Origin: Pseudonocardia sp.
Lineage (GTDB): Bacteria; Actinomycetota; Actinomycetes; Mycobacteriales; Pseudonocardiaceae
Assembly (NCBI RefSeq): GCF_025465255.1
Contig: NZ_JAODNI010000154.1
Span: forward strand, 1 to 35,947
Direction of reading: 5' to 3'
Length of the DNA: 35,947 bases
Position 1 is the stretch's first letter; each line of letters begins with the position of its first letter. Below, piece by piece: positions 9,587 to 18,029 of the stretch. Both the position numbers and the translations under genes were made by a program. The notes beneath the pieces were generated by a model. That model saw only the letters and a program-made list of their open reading frames with translations, did not search any database and was not told the origin of the DNA.

Positions 9587-10744
9587 GTGAACGACCCTTC
9601 CCTCCCGCCCGCCGCCGGCTCACGGCGGTCCTTCCTGCGCCGGGCCGCCCTGGTCGGTGGCGCCGTCGGCTCCGGCGCCCTGCTCTCGGCCTGCAGCTCC
9701 AAGCAGGTCTCGGCCGCGTCCGCCGAGGGGGGCGGCGGTGGCACCGGCCTGGGCGGCGGGGGCGCCTACCAGGGGGCCGTCCGCAGGATCGTGAACGGGC
9801 GCACCGTGCAGATCGGGTGGACGCCGCCGGTCCTGTCGGAGTGGTACAGCCAGATGGAGGCGGCCGCCTTTCGCCGGATGGGCGAGTACGAGGACGCCTA
9901 CGGCGTTCGCTGGAAGTGGGAACGGGCCTCGCCGACGGGCAACTTCAACGCCGTCGAGCAGCAGGTGCAGACGGTGCAGAGCTGGGTGCAGCGCAAGTTC
10001 GACGTGGTCCTGGTCTGCACCGGCGCCAACTTCGCCACCATGCAGGGCGTCTACAGCAAGGCGCTGGCGGCGGGCACGAAGATCTACCAGTTCAACCAGC
10101 CCGTCGAGATCTATCCGGTCGAGCAGCTGCAGGCGATCTCGAGCATCGGCTACGACAACCGCTGGCAGTCGGGTTACCTGTGCGGCAAGTACATCGCCGA
10201 GAAGCTCGGCGGTCAGGGCAAGATCCTCGAGATCACCGGGCCCCCCGGCTCGGACTGGTCCGCCGCGCGCCAGATCGGCTTCGAGAAGGCACTCGGCGAG
10301 CACCCCGGCCTCACCGTGGCCGGCACCGCGAACGGCGGCTACCTGCGGCAACAGGGTCTCAGCGCCACCCAGGACCTGCTCACCCGGGACCCGGACATCC
10401 AGGCGATCTGGGGCGAGAACGAGGACATGGCCCTCGGTGCCTCGCAGGCTCTCGACGCCCGCGGCATCAAGCAGTGGGACGGCAAGGCCGGCGTCGTGGT
10501 GGTCGGTGCCGACGGGCTGGTGTCCGGCATGCGGTCCATCCGCAACGGCAAGCTGACCGCGAGCATCGACGTCGGCAGCGTCGACCAGGCCATCACGTTC
10601 ATCGACACCGTGTTCCACAACGCCGTGCTCGGCGAGACGGTCGCCAAGATCGTGAACGTGCCGACGCGGGTGGTCGACAAGGGCAACGTCGACTACGCCG
10701 AGGCGTACCTGCAGTGGGCGCTCGGGAACACCCGGAAGTACTGA
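9587..10744 (+). CDS. Sugar-binding lipoprotein of the ABC importer, Tat-exported
   Basis: This 385-residue substrate-binding protein is of the periplasmic-binding type I sugar class. The N-terminus has a twin-arginine motif (SRRSFLRR, residues 12-19), a hydrophobic stretch and a lipobox LLSAC with Cys36 as lipid site. It should therefore fold in the cytoplasm, cross by the Tat system and be anchored outside the membrane. A Gly/Ser-rich linker follows the Cys. GTG 9587 is chosen because GGAGG (9577-9581) lies five bases upstream; an in-frame ATG near 9512 lies inside the permease gene. It closes the importer operon. Confidence 0.9.
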   Translation: MNDPSLPPAAGSRRSFLRRAALVGGAVGSGALLSACSSKQVSAASAEGGGGGTGLGGGGAYQGAVRRIVNGRTVQIGWTPPVLSEWYSQMEAAAFRRMGEYEDAYGVRWKWERASPTGNFNAVEQQVQTVQSWVQRKFDVVLVCTGANFATMQGVYSKALAAGTKIYQFNQPVEIYPVEQLQAISSIGYDNRWQSGYLCGKYIAEKLGGQGKILEITGPPGSDWSAARQIGFEKALGEHPGLTVAGTANGGYLRQQGLSATQDLLTRDPDIQAIWGENEDMALGASQALDARGIKQWDGKAGVVVVGADGLVSGMRSIRNGKLTASIDVGSVDQAITFIDTVFHNAVLGETVAKIVNVPTRVVDKGNVDYAEAYLQWALGNTRKY

Positions 10745-10758
10745 CCGCTGCCCGGCCG

Positions 10759-10797
10759 TCGACGGCGGTGCGGCCTTCGCGCGGGCGCCGCCGTCGA
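10759..10797 (+). terminator. Probable terminator of the sugar ABC operon
   Basis: TCGACGGCGG (10759-10768) pairs exactly with CCGCCGTCGA (10788-10797) around a 19-base loop, 14 bases after the binding-protein stop. There is no T tract, which is common for actinobacterial terminators. Confidence 0.55.
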
Positions 10798-10897
10798 GGC
10801 TCCCGTCCCGCAAGACGTACCGAATGCGAGCCGGCAGCGGCCGTCTCGCGGTACCGCCCCGTCGTCGCAGCTCCTACCGTGCCCCTCGCCGTCAGCG

Positions 10898-10915
10898 CGC
10901 ACCCGATGGGGTGCG
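10898..10915. repeat. Short hairpin upstream of the NTF2-like gene
   Basis: CGCACCC (10898-10904) and GGGTGCG (10909-10915) form a 7-bp stem with a GATG loop, 28 bases before the start codon at 10944. It could be a leader structure or a regulator site. Confidence 0.35.
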
Positions 10916-10943
10916 TCTCGGTCACAGGTAGGGGGAGATTCGA

Positions 10944-11342
10944 ATGGTCCAGGCCGACAGCGGGATCCGTACCGAGATCGATCAGGTCAACAGGCGGTTC
11001 GAGGAGGCGCTCGAGCAGGGTGATGCGGCCGCGGTCGGGTCGGTCTACACCGACGACGCTGTGCTGTTGCCGCCGAACGGGCCGATGACCAACGGCCGCG
11101 ACGCCATCACGAAGTTCTGGCAGGGCGTCATGGACATGGGCCTCCGGGGAATCGAGTTGAGAACCCTCTCCTTCGTCCAGGACGGTGACGACGCGGCGCA
11201 TGAGATCGGTACCGCGTCACTCGCGATCAAGCCCGAGGGTGGTGAGCCGATGACGGACTCCGTCAAGTACGTCGTGGTGTGGCGCCGGGAGGCCGCGGGG
11301 GAGTGGAGGTTGGCCGTCGACATCTGGAACGGCGACAGCTAG
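10944..11342 (+). CDS. NTF2/SnoaL-like small protein (DUF4440 type)
   Basis: This 132-residue protein has the pattern of the SnoaL-like/DUF4440 branch of the NTF2 fold. It has a long first helix (EIDQVNRRFEEALEQGD), then YTDDAVLLPPNGPMTNGRDAI, then beta strands ending in WRLAVDIWN. Members include ketosteroid-isomerase-like enzymes and many proteins of unknown function; no catalytic residues can be named here. ATG 10944 follows AGGGGGAGA. The last four bases overlap the end of the opposing gene (shared CTAG, 11339-11342), so the two converge without a terminator between them. Confidence 0.8.
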   Translation: MVQADSGIRTEIDQVNRRFEEALEQGDAAAVGSVYTDDAVLLPPNGPMTNGRDAITKFWQGVMDMGLRGIELRTLSFVQDGDDAAHEIGTASLAIKPEGGEPMTDSVKYVVVWRREAAGEWRLAVDIWNGDS

Positions 11343-11689
11343 CGGTGGGAGATCGGCTCGACGGCGGCGCGCCGCAGCAGGGCGTAGGCGGTGCCCAGCC
11401 CTGCACCGAACGCGTAGTGGATGACGAGCGTGCCCTTCACCCGCTCGTCACGGGTCGCGGGGCGATGCGCCACCGCCCGCGTCACGGAGTCGACGATCAG
11501 CGCAGGGGGCGCGTTGTCGGGGTGACCGGTCGGATCGGCCCCCACCATCTCCTTCTGCTCGGGCTTCGGTGGCCAGAGCCGCTCGGTGATCTGCTGCAAC
11601 CGCGGCTCACTGAGCGCCTTGATCCAGGCGGCGACGACGCCGGTCGCCGCGCCGGCGGCGGCCACCGCTGCACTCCGTGGTTGGTTCAT
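11339..11689 (-). CDS. Small membrane protein, possibly DUF1440/YagU-like
   Basis: This 116-residue protein has an N-terminal hydrophobic helix (about residues 6-25), a polar middle with PPKPEQK and a second weakly hydrophobic helix (about 86-107, HYAFGAGLGTAYALL). The HYAFG...G..Y pattern and overall layout resemble DUF1440/YagU membrane proteins, but it is shorter than the usual members, so the assignment is tentative. The function is unknown. The ribosome site is poor (AGAAGG at some distance). Its stop overlaps that of the NTF2-like gene. Confidence 0.6.
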   Translation of the reverse strand: MNQPRSAAVAAAGAATGVVAAWIKALSEPRLQQITERLWPPKPEQKEMVGADPTGHPDNAPPALIVDSVTRAVAHRPATRDERVKGTLVIHYAFGAGLGTAYALLRRAAVEPISHR

Positions 11690-11884
11690 CGGTGGCGGCT
11701 ACCTTCTGGGTCGGGGTGTCCGTGCCGGGGGTGGTAACCATCGGAGCTGCGCGTAAACGGAACCCGTCGAGGGCCCGGGTAGCGGCCTGGCCGTAGAGCG
11801 GACGAGGCGGGATCGCGGGGCGGCGTGGGAGTATCCGTCGGGCCCCTCACCGGGACCGCGCGCTCGGAACGTGAGGTGGATGTC

Positions 11885-12607
11885 GTGGCGGACCTCAACT
11901 TCTACTTCGATCCGGTCTGCCCGTTCGCCTGGATGACCAGCAAGTGGGTCCGGCAGGTGATGGCGGCCCGGGACTACACGGTGGAGTGGCGGTTCATCTC
12001 CCTCCGCCTGCTCAACTCCCACATCGACTACGACGCTCACTTCCCACCGGAGTACGAGGCGGGCCACACGTCCGGCCTGCGCATGCTGCGGGTCGCGGCG
12101 AAGGCCCGCGCCGAGCTCGGGCCCGACGCGGTCGACCGGTTGCAGGCGTCGTTCGGTGAGCACCTCTTCGAAGTCCCTCCGCCGCCGGACGCGCAGGAGC
12201 GGGCCCGCCCGGACGGCTCCCCGGAACACGTCGTCCGGGTGCTGGAGGACGTGGGGCTGCCGGTCTCCCTGGCCGAGGCGCTCGACGACCCGTCGTGGGA
12301 CGCAGTGATCCAGGCCGAGACCGATGAGGCGCTCTCACTCACCGGCCGTGACGTCGGCACGCCGATCCTGCACGTCGACCCCCCGCACGGCGTCGCGTTC
12401 TTCGGGCCGGTCATCAGCCGCCGGCCCTCGGACGAGGAGGCCGTGGAGCTGTGGGACCACGTCCTCGGGCTCGCCCGTTTCGGTGGCTTCGCCGAGCTCA
12501 AGCGCAGCCTGCGGGAGCGGCCGCAGCTACCCTCGTTCGGCGTCTCCTCCGACACGGCGGGGAGGGAGGAGGACTGGCACCAGGGCAGCCGCCGGCTCAA
12601 GCACTGA
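11885..12607 (+). CDS. DsbA-family protein with a single active-site cysteine (mycothiol-type reductase relative)
   Basis: This 240-residue thioredoxin-fold protein has a DsbA helical insertion. The active-site stretch is FDPVCPFAW with Cys12 and no second cysteine, where mycobacterial Rv2466c-type mycothiol-dependent reductases have CPWC. A one-cysteine centre suggests mycothiol-transferase or isomerase-type chemistry rather than dithiol exchange; this is an inference. There is no signal peptide, so it acts in the cytoplasm. GTG 11885 follows GAGGTGGA; an in-frame GTG at 11825 would add 20 residues of poor similarity. The gene stands alone and converges on the crotonase gene. Confidence 0.82.
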   Translation: MADLNFYFDPVCPFAWMTSKWVRQVMAARDYTVEWRFISLRLLNSHIDYDAHFPPEYEAGHTSGLRMLRVAAKARAELGPDAVDRLQASFGEHLFEVPPPPDAQERARPDGSPEHVVRVLEDVGLPVSLAEALDDPSWDAVIQAETDEALSLTGRDVGTPILHVDPPHGVAFFGPVISRRPSDEEAVELWDHVLGLARFGGFAELKRSLRERPQLPSFGVSSDTAGREEDWHQGSRRLKH

Positions 12608-12645
12608 GCCGAACCGCCGCGTGACGGCCCGGTGGTGCGATCACG

Positions 12646-13431
12646 TCAGCGCGCCTTCCAGACCGGCGCCCGCTTCTCGACGAACGCCGCCACGCCCTCC
12701 ACCCGGTCCTCGCTGGTGTACGGGTCCGGTCCGACGCCGAGGCGCAGCGCCGAGGACAGCGGCAGCTCCCCGCCCCTCCCGATCGCGGCCTTGTACCGGC
12801 GCACGGTCAGCGGAGCGTTGCCGGCGATCCGCCGGGCCAGTGCGTCGGCCTCGGCCGCGAGCTCGGCGCCCGGCACCACGCGGTTCACCAGGCCCCAGCG
12901 CTCCGCGTCAGCGGCACCGAGGTCGTCCCCCGTGTAGAGCAGCTCGTAGGCGATCCCGCGGGGCACGATCCGGGAGAGCAGGTGCACCCCGAAGTTCGCC
13001 CCCATGCCGCGCTTGGCCTCGGGCAGCCCGATCCGGGCGTGGTCGGCGGCGAGGCGGATGTCGCAGGCCAGCGCGAGCTCGCAGCCGCCACCCATGGCCC
13101 AGCCGTTGATCGCGGCGATCGTCGGCTTGCCGCACTCGAGCACCGTCTCGAACACGTTGCGGGAGAAGCCGGCCATCGGGCGCAGGCCCGGCCCGGGTCC
13201 GGTGTCGTTCTCCCGCACCTCCTTCAGGTCGACGCCCGCGGAGAACGCCTTCCGCCCGGCGCCGGTGAGGACGACCGCCCAGACGTCGTCGTCGGCGTCG
13301 AACCGGTCGAAGGCCCGCACGAGGTCGGCCTGCAGCCCGGTCGAGAGGGCGTTGAGCCGCTCGGGCCGGTCGAGGGTCACCGTGGCGACGCGGTCGGCGA
13401 CCGCCACGACGAGGCCGTGTTCGGTCCTCAC
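12646..13431 (-). CDS. Enoyl-CoA hydratase, crotonase family
   Basis: This 261-residue crotonase-fold enzyme retains both hydratase glutamates: Glu118 in GGGCELALA and Glu138 in GLPEAKRGM. The oxyanion-hole segments (FSAGVDLKE and GWAMGGG) are intact. It should hydrate a 2-enoyl-CoA to the 3-hydroxyacyl-CoA. It is the last gene of the minus-strand acyl-CoA operon, and its ATG overlaps the preceding dehydrogenase stop by four bases. It is the only one of the two crotonases in this operon with full catalytic residues, so it is the likely hydratase of the pathway. Confidence 0.92.
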   Translation of the reverse strand: MRTEHGLVVAVADRVATVTLDRPERLNALSTGLQADLVRAFDRFDADDDVWAVVLTGAGRKAFSAGVDLKEVRENDTGPGPGLRPMAGFSRNVFETVLECGKPTIAAINGWAMGGGCELALACDIRLAADHARIGLPEAKRGMGANFGVHLLSRIVPRGIAYELLYTGDDLGAADAERWGLVNRVVPGAELAAEADALARRIAGNAPLTVRRYKAAIGRGGELPLSSALRLGVGPDPYTSEDRVEGVAAFVEKRAPVWKAR

Positions 13432-14519
13432 GCGACGGCCCCCCGCGCGATCGCCGGCCAGAGCGCGTCGGCGCCGGCGTCGGCCAGGGCCGCGCCGAGC
13501 CGGGTGCTCCAGAGCAGTTCGCCGCCGTACTCCTCACGCCACGACCAGAGCCGCCGGGTGAGCTGGCCGAGCTCGTACTCCCGGGTCATTCCCATCGCGC
13601 CCGTCGCCTGGTGCGCCGCAGCGGCGACGAGACCGGCCGCCTCGGAGGCGACGGTCTTCGCGGCGGCGACGTCGAGGAACCACGGCCCACTCGCGGTGCC
13701 CCCGTTCGCCGCGGCCACCCGGGCGGCCATCCGCACGGCCTCGGTCTGCTCGGCCAGCTTGACCAGGTGTGCCGCGACGGCCTGGAACCGCGCCACCGGA
13801 CGGCCGAACTGCCGGCGCTCGTTGGTGTAGGTGACGGTGATGTCCAGGACCCGCCCGGCGGCGCCGGCGATCAGTGCCGCGCGGGACAGCGCGCCGCGGA
13901 GCAGGAGCGCGTCGTGGTCGACGCCCGCGGGTGCCTCGGCGACGGCGTCGACGGCGACGTCGTCCAGATGGACGGTGTCGCGGGGCTCCCCGGCCAGGTT
14001 GACCCCGGGCTCGATGTGGGCCGTCGCCGGGTCGAGGGAGATCACCTGCAGACCGTCGGGGGAGTCGGCGAGCAGGACGACCCGGCTCGCCTCGCGGGCC
14101 CACGGCACGCGAGCGGCGCGGCCGGACGCGGCCCAGCCGGAGCTGGTCCGCTGCACGGTGACCGTGGCGGGCGCGTCGACGGACCGGGCGGTCGGCGCCG
14201 TCGTCACCGGCCCCGCCGGGACGTCCAGTCCGGCCGACGCCGACATCCAGCCCGCCAGCAGCCCGGTCTCGGCCACCGGCAGCGGCGCGGCGTACCGCCC
14301 GACCTGTTCCAGCACCGCGCAGGCCTCGGCGACGGTCCCGCCGACCCCGCCGCGCTCCTCGGGCACGGAGATCCACGGGAACCCGCCCTCGGCGAGCCCC
14401 GCCCAGAGCTCCGGTGCCCAGCCCGTCCGCTCGGCGGCCGCGACGGTCTCCTGGGTGCAGCGGCCGCGCAGCAGCTCGCCGACCGCCTCCGCCACCAGCT
14501 CGGTGTCGCCGCGGCTCAT
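13428..14519 (-). CDS. Acyl-CoA dehydrogenase, second subunit
   Basis: This 363-residue flavoprotein of the acyl-CoA dehydrogenase family has N-terminal helices, a diverged beta middle domain and a C-terminal helical bundle with RRQFGRPVARFQAVAAH and HQATGAMGMTREYEL. It is shorter and more diverged than its neighbour. In actinobacteria, adjacent unequal dehydrogenase genes often encode alpha2-beta2 enzymes for steroid or branched acyl-CoA substrates, and that arrangement is likely here by inference. Both ends overlap neighbouring genes by four bases, which points to translational coupling. Confidence 0.88.
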   Translation of the reverse strand: MSRGDTELVAEAVGELLRGRCTQETVAAAERTGWAPELWAGLAEGGFPWISVPEERGGVGGTVAEACAVLEQVGRYAAPLPVAETGLLAGWMSASAGLDVPAGPVTTAPTARSVDAPATVTVQRTSSGWAASGRAARVPWAREASRVVLLADSPDGLQVISLDPATAHIEPGVNLAGEPRDTVHLDDVAVDAVAEAPAGVDHDALLLRGALSRAALIAGAAGRVLDITVTYTNERRQFGRPVARFQAVAAHLVKLAEQTEAVRMAARVAAANGGTASGPWFLDVAAAKTVASEAAGLVAAAAHQATGAMGMTREYELGQLTRRLWSWREEYGGELLWSTRLGAALADAGADALWPAIARGAVA

Positions 14520-15655
14520 CGCCGTGCCCCCGTGAGCCCCTTGGCCGCGATGCTCCGGAGCACCTCGGTCGTCCCTCCACGGAGCGTGAACGCCGGGGCC
14601 GTCTGCACCGCCTCGGCCAGCAGACGTTCGAACATCCGCGCCCCGCCCGGGTCGATCTCCTGACCGGCGACGTGCCGCAGCACCTCCACCACCTCCTGCT
14701 CGTAGAGCGTCCCGATGTCCTTGACCAGCGCCGCCTCCACCGCGGGCGCCGCACCGCGCTCCAGCGACCGCGCGACGGCCAGGGAGAGCTGCCTGATCGT
14801 CCAGAGCTTCGCCGACGCCCGGCCGACGGCGGCGCGTTGCGCGTCGTCGAAGGACTCCCCGAACTCGGTGACGAAGGCCTTGAGCAGCCCGAACACCGAC
14901 AGGTAGCGGTCGGGACCGGAGCGCTCGTAGGCCAGCTCCGAGGTGACCTGGTGCCAGCCGGCGCCGACCTCGCCCAGCACCCGGTCGTCGGGGACGAAGA
15001 CGTCGTCGAAGACCACCTCGTTGAAGTGGTGACCGCCGTCGAGGTAGTGGATCGGCGAGACCTTCAGCCCCGGCGCGTGCAGGTCGACGATCAGCTGCGA
15101 CAGCCCGTGGTGCCGGTCCTCCGCGGGGGAGGTGCGGCACAGCACCACGAAGAAGTGGTTGAGGTGCGCGGCGCTGGTCCAGATCTTGGTGCCGTTCACC
15201 AGCCAGCCGCCGTCGACCTTCGTGGCCGCGGTGCGCACCGACGCGAGGTCCGAGCCGGCGTCCGGCTCGCTCATCCCCAGGGAGAACCAGCACTCCCCGG
15301 CGGCGATGCGCGGCAGGAACCACTCGCGCTGCTCCTGCGTGCCGAACGCCAGCAGCGTCGGCGCGGTCTGCCGCTCGGCCACCCAGTGCGCCAGGATCGG
15401 CGCCCCCGCGGCCAGCAGCTCCTCGACCACGACGAACCGTTCGACGGGCGTCGCGCCGCCGCCGCCGTACTCGGTCGGGATCGCCATCCCGACCCAGCCG
15501 TGGGCGGCGAGCTTCCGGGAGAACTCCGGGTCGTGCCGACCGCCGAGACCCAGGCCCGGGCGGAAGTCCGGCGGGAGCTCGGCGGCGAGGAACTCCCGGA
15601 CGTCGCGGCGGAGCCGTTCCTCGGCGGGGGTGAGCTCGGTGGGGGCGAAGATCAT
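14516..15655 (-). CDS. Acyl-CoA dehydrogenase, first subunit
   Basis: This 379-residue acyl-CoA dehydrogenase has the full domain order. The FAD/substrate motif ECWFSLGMSEPDAGSDLASV lies in the middle, followed by GWLVNGTKIWTSAA, and the C-terminal end is FTLRGGTTEVLRSIAAK. At the place where medium-chain enzymes carry the catalytic Glu of EGT, this protein reads GGT, so the base is elsewhere or in the partner subunit. It should introduce the alpha-beta double bond and pass electrons to electron-transfer flavoprotein. ATG 15655 has GAGGAG upstream and overlaps the CoA-transferase stop. Confidence 0.9.
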   Translation of the reverse strand: MIFAPTELTPAEERLRRDVREFLAAELPPDFRPGLGLGGRHDPEFSRKLAAHGWVGMAIPTEYGGGGATPVERFVVVEELLAAGAPILAHWVAERQTAPTLLAFGTQEQREWFLPRIAAGECWFSLGMSEPDAGSDLASVRTAATKVDGGWLVNGTKIWTSAAHLNHFFVVLCRTSPAEDRHHGLSQLIVDLHAPGLKVSPIHYLDGGHHFNEVVFDDVFVPDDRVLGEVGAGWHQVTSELAYERSGPDRYLSVFGLLKAFVTEFGESFDDAQRAAVGRASAKLWTIRQLSLAVARSLERGAAPAVEAALVKDIGTLYEQEVVEVLRHVAGQEIDPGGARMFERLLAEAVQTAPAFTLRGGTTEVLRSIAAKGLTGARR

Positions 15656-16938
15656 GCGCTGCTCCTCGTGCGGTCGGTGACAGCGGTCGGGCCCGGGACG
15701 GCGTGCACGGCGGCGCCGGAGCGCACCAGCCCGTCGACCTCGGCGGCGGTGAGGCCGAGCTCGCGGAGCACGGCGGTGGTGTGGGCGGCGAACGCCGGGG
15801 ACGGGCGTGCCGGTTCGGACGGGGTGTCGCCGAAGCGGATCGGGGTGCCGAGCGCGCGGTAGCGGCCGATTGCCGGATGGTCGAAGTCGGCGACGAGCCC
15901 CTCGGCCTCGACGTGCGGGTCGGCGAGCACCTCGTCGAGGGTCCGGACCTCCGCGCACGGCACCGCGACGGCGCGCAGCTCGGTGATCCACTCCGCGCTG
16001 GTCCGGGTCACGAGCAGCTCCGCCAGCCGCCGGCGCACGACGTCGGGATCGCCACGCAGCCGCTCCACCGGCAACCCCACCACCGCGGCCAGCCGCTCCT
16101 GCGTCGGCGGGCTGCCAGCGCCGACCGCGATCGCGCCGTCGGCGGTGCCGAAGACGCGGTAGTGCCCGGTGAGCGTGAGCTTGTCGGTCTGGTGCGCGGC
16201 CCGGGCGGCGTTGATCGTGTCTCGGCCGGCGCCCTGCCGGCGCAGCCGCGGGAGCTCCTCGGCGACGAACCCGGCCCGCCACCCGTCGACGGCGTCGACG
16301 TGCGAGAGCTGATTGTTCTGCATGGTCATCGCGGCTCCGAGCAGCGAGACGTCGACCTGCTGGCCCCGGCCCGTGCGGTCCCGCGCGAGCAAGGCCATCG
16401 ACACCCCGGCGAGCAGGAGCAGCGCCCCCGCGTAGTCCGCGACCTGCACCTCGCTGTGCCGGGGCACGCCGCCGTCCTCCGCCCCGAGGGCGGCGAGGAG
16501 TCCGGAGTGGGCCTGCAGCACGACGTCCATCCCGGGCAGCCCGGCGTCCGGGCCGACCGTCCCGTAGCCCGAGACCAGCCCGAGCACCAGCCGCGGATGC
16601 CGGCGCGAGAGCGTCGCCCAGTCGAGGCCGCGCCGGGCCACCGCGGCCGGGCTCATGTTCACCAGCACCACGTCCGCGATCCCGACGAGCCGGTCGACCA
16701 CCTCGGCCGCGTCCGGGTGCCCGAGGTCGAGGGCCACGGACTCCTTGCCCCGGTTCTTGATCGCGAACTGCCGGCTCTCCAGCGGCGCGAGCTGCAGCGT
16801 GCGCCGGTAGGAGTCCCCGTCCGGCGGCTCGACCTTGATCACCCGGGCTCCTGCGTCGGCCATCAGCTGACCGCAGAACGGCACGGAGACGAACTGCCCG
16901 AACTCGACGACGGTGATCCCGGTGAGCGAGCCCGTCAC
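15652..16938 (-). CDS. CaiB/BaiF family CoA transferase (class III)
   Basis: This 428-residue class III CoA transferase opens with GITVVEFGQFVSVPFCGQ and ARVIKVEPPDGD, contains KNRGKESVALDL, and carries the active-site aspartate Asp138 in PGMDVVLQAHSG. The aspartate forms the acyl-enzyme anhydride. It probably moves CoA from a pathway thioester, or from succinyl-CoA, onto the incoming acid, giving a second activation route beside the NDP-forming synthetase at 23372-25492. GTG 16938 overlaps the stop of the ABC ATPase in a GTGA junction; this coupling of transporter to CoA activation supports a single pathway. Confidence 0.92.
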   Translation of the reverse strand: MTGSLTGITVVEFGQFVSVPFCGQLMADAGARVIKVEPPDGDSYRRTLQLAPLESRQFAIKNRGKESVALDLGHPDAAEVVDRLVGIADVVLVNMSPAAVARRGLDWATLSRRHPRLVLGLVSGYGTVGPDAGLPGMDVVLQAHSGLLAALGAEDGGVPRHSEVQVADYAGALLLLAGVSMALLARDRTGRGQQVDVSLLGAAMTMQNNQLSHVDAVDGWRAGFVAEELPRLRRQGAGRDTINAARAAHQTDKLTLTGHYRVFGTADGAIAVGAGSPPTQERLAAVVGLPVERLRGDPDVVRRRLAELLVTRTSAEWITELRAVAVPCAEVRTLDEVLADPHVEAEGLVADFDHPAIGRYRALGTPIRFGDTPSEPARPSPAFAAHTTAVLRELGLTAAEVDGLVRSGAAVHAVPGPTAVTDRTRSSA

Positions 16939-18029
16939 GGTGCGTCCCGCACGGCGGCGGGCACCACGTCCGGCGACCCGTCCCGTTCGGCCCGCACACC
17001 GGCCGCGTCGAGGGTCCTCCCGGCGAGCGTCGGCCCGCTGGTCTGCAGGTGGCAGGCGACCTCGCCGCCGCCGTCGACCGGGGTCGTCGCCGGCGGGGCC
17101 TCGCGGCAGACGTCCATCGCGTAGGGGCAGCGGGTCGCGAACGCGCAGCCGGGCGGCGGATCGGCCGGGTCGGGCAGGTCGCCGGAGAGCAGCATCCGCG
17201 TCCCGGTCCCGGCCCGACGCGGGTGCGACGCCGGGATCGCCGAGAGCAGCGCCTGCGTGTACGGATGTGCGGGGGAGTCGTAGACGCGGTCGGTGGGCCC
17301 GGTCTCGACGACGTGCCCCAGGTACATGACCGCGACCTCGTGCGCGATGTGCCGCACCACGGCCAGGTCGTGCGCGATGAACAGGTACGACAGCTCGAAG
17401 CGTGCGCGCAGGTCCTCCAGCAGGTTGATCACCTGGTTCTGGGTGGACACGTCCAGCGCGGACACCGCCTCGTCGCAGACGACCAGGCTGGGGTTGAGCG
17501 CCACGGCCCGCGCGATCGCGACGCGCTGACGCTGCCCGCCGGAGAACTCGCTGGGGTAGCGACCGGCGTGCCCGGCCGGCAGCCCGACGACGTCGAGCAG
17601 CTCCTTGACCCGGCGCTCGGCGTCGCGCCGGGACAGGCCCTCGTGCTCGCGCAGGGGCTCGGCGATGCTGTCGCCGATCACCGCGCTCGGGTCGAGCGAG
17701 GAGTACGGGTCCTGGAACACCATCTGCATGTCCCGCCGGGCCTGGCGCAGGGCCCGACCGCGCAAGGCGGTGAGGTCCCGGCCGTCGAGGCTGACCCGGC
17801 CGCTGCGCACCGGGACCAGCCGCAGTGCCGCGCGGCCGAGCGTCGACTTGCCGGAGCCGGACTCGCCGACCAGCCCGACGGTCCGCCCGCGACCGACCTG
17901 CAGGCTGACGCCGTCGACCGCCCTGACGACCCTCCCGCGGCCGCGCGGGCCGGGAGAGCCGAACGTGACGCGGAGGTCCTCGATCTCGAGCAGCGGACCC
18001 GTCCCGGGGGTCGTTCCGGCAGTGTTCAC
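16935..18029 (-). CDS. Peptide/nickel-type ABC importer ATPase, OppF/DppF type
   Basis: This 364-residue ATPase has Walker A GESGSGKST, signature FSGGQRQRVAIARA and Walker B VVCDEAVSALD. The OppF-type C-terminal extension has the cysteine cluster motif (CAFATRCPYAMDVC) that can hold an iron-sulfur centre in Dpp/Opp ATPases. It partners with the OppD-type ATPase encoded just before it. GTG 18029 was chosen because it overlaps the upstream stop by four bases and directly precedes the conserved LLEIEDLRV strand; longer in-frame openings only read through the neighbouring gene. Confidence 0.92.
   Translation of the reverse strand: MNTAGTTPGTGPLLEIEDLRVTFGSPGPRGRGRVVRAVDGVSLQVGRGRTVGLVGESGSGKSTLGRAALRLVPVRSGRVSLDGRDLTALRGRALRQARRDMQMVFQDPYSSLDPSAVIGDSIAEPLREHEGLSRRDAERRVKELLDVVGLPAGHAGRYPSEFSGGQRQRVAIARAVALNPSLVVCDEAVSALDVSTQNQVINLLEDLRARFELSYLFIAHDLAVVRHIAHEVAVMYLGHVVETGPTDRVYDSPAHPYTQALLSAIPASHPRRAGTGTRMLLSGDLPDPADPPPGCAFATRCPYAMDVCREAPPATTPVDGGGEVACHLQTSGPTLAGRTLDAAGVRAERDGSPDVVPAAVRDAP

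Noticed and set aside
16939..16999. Possible N-terminal extensions that would fuse ABC ATPase, CoA transferase and dehydrogenase genes
   Set aside because: Open frames read through from one gene into the next in high GC DNA. The four-base ATGA/GTGA overlaps and conserved N-terminal strands place separate starts for each gene.
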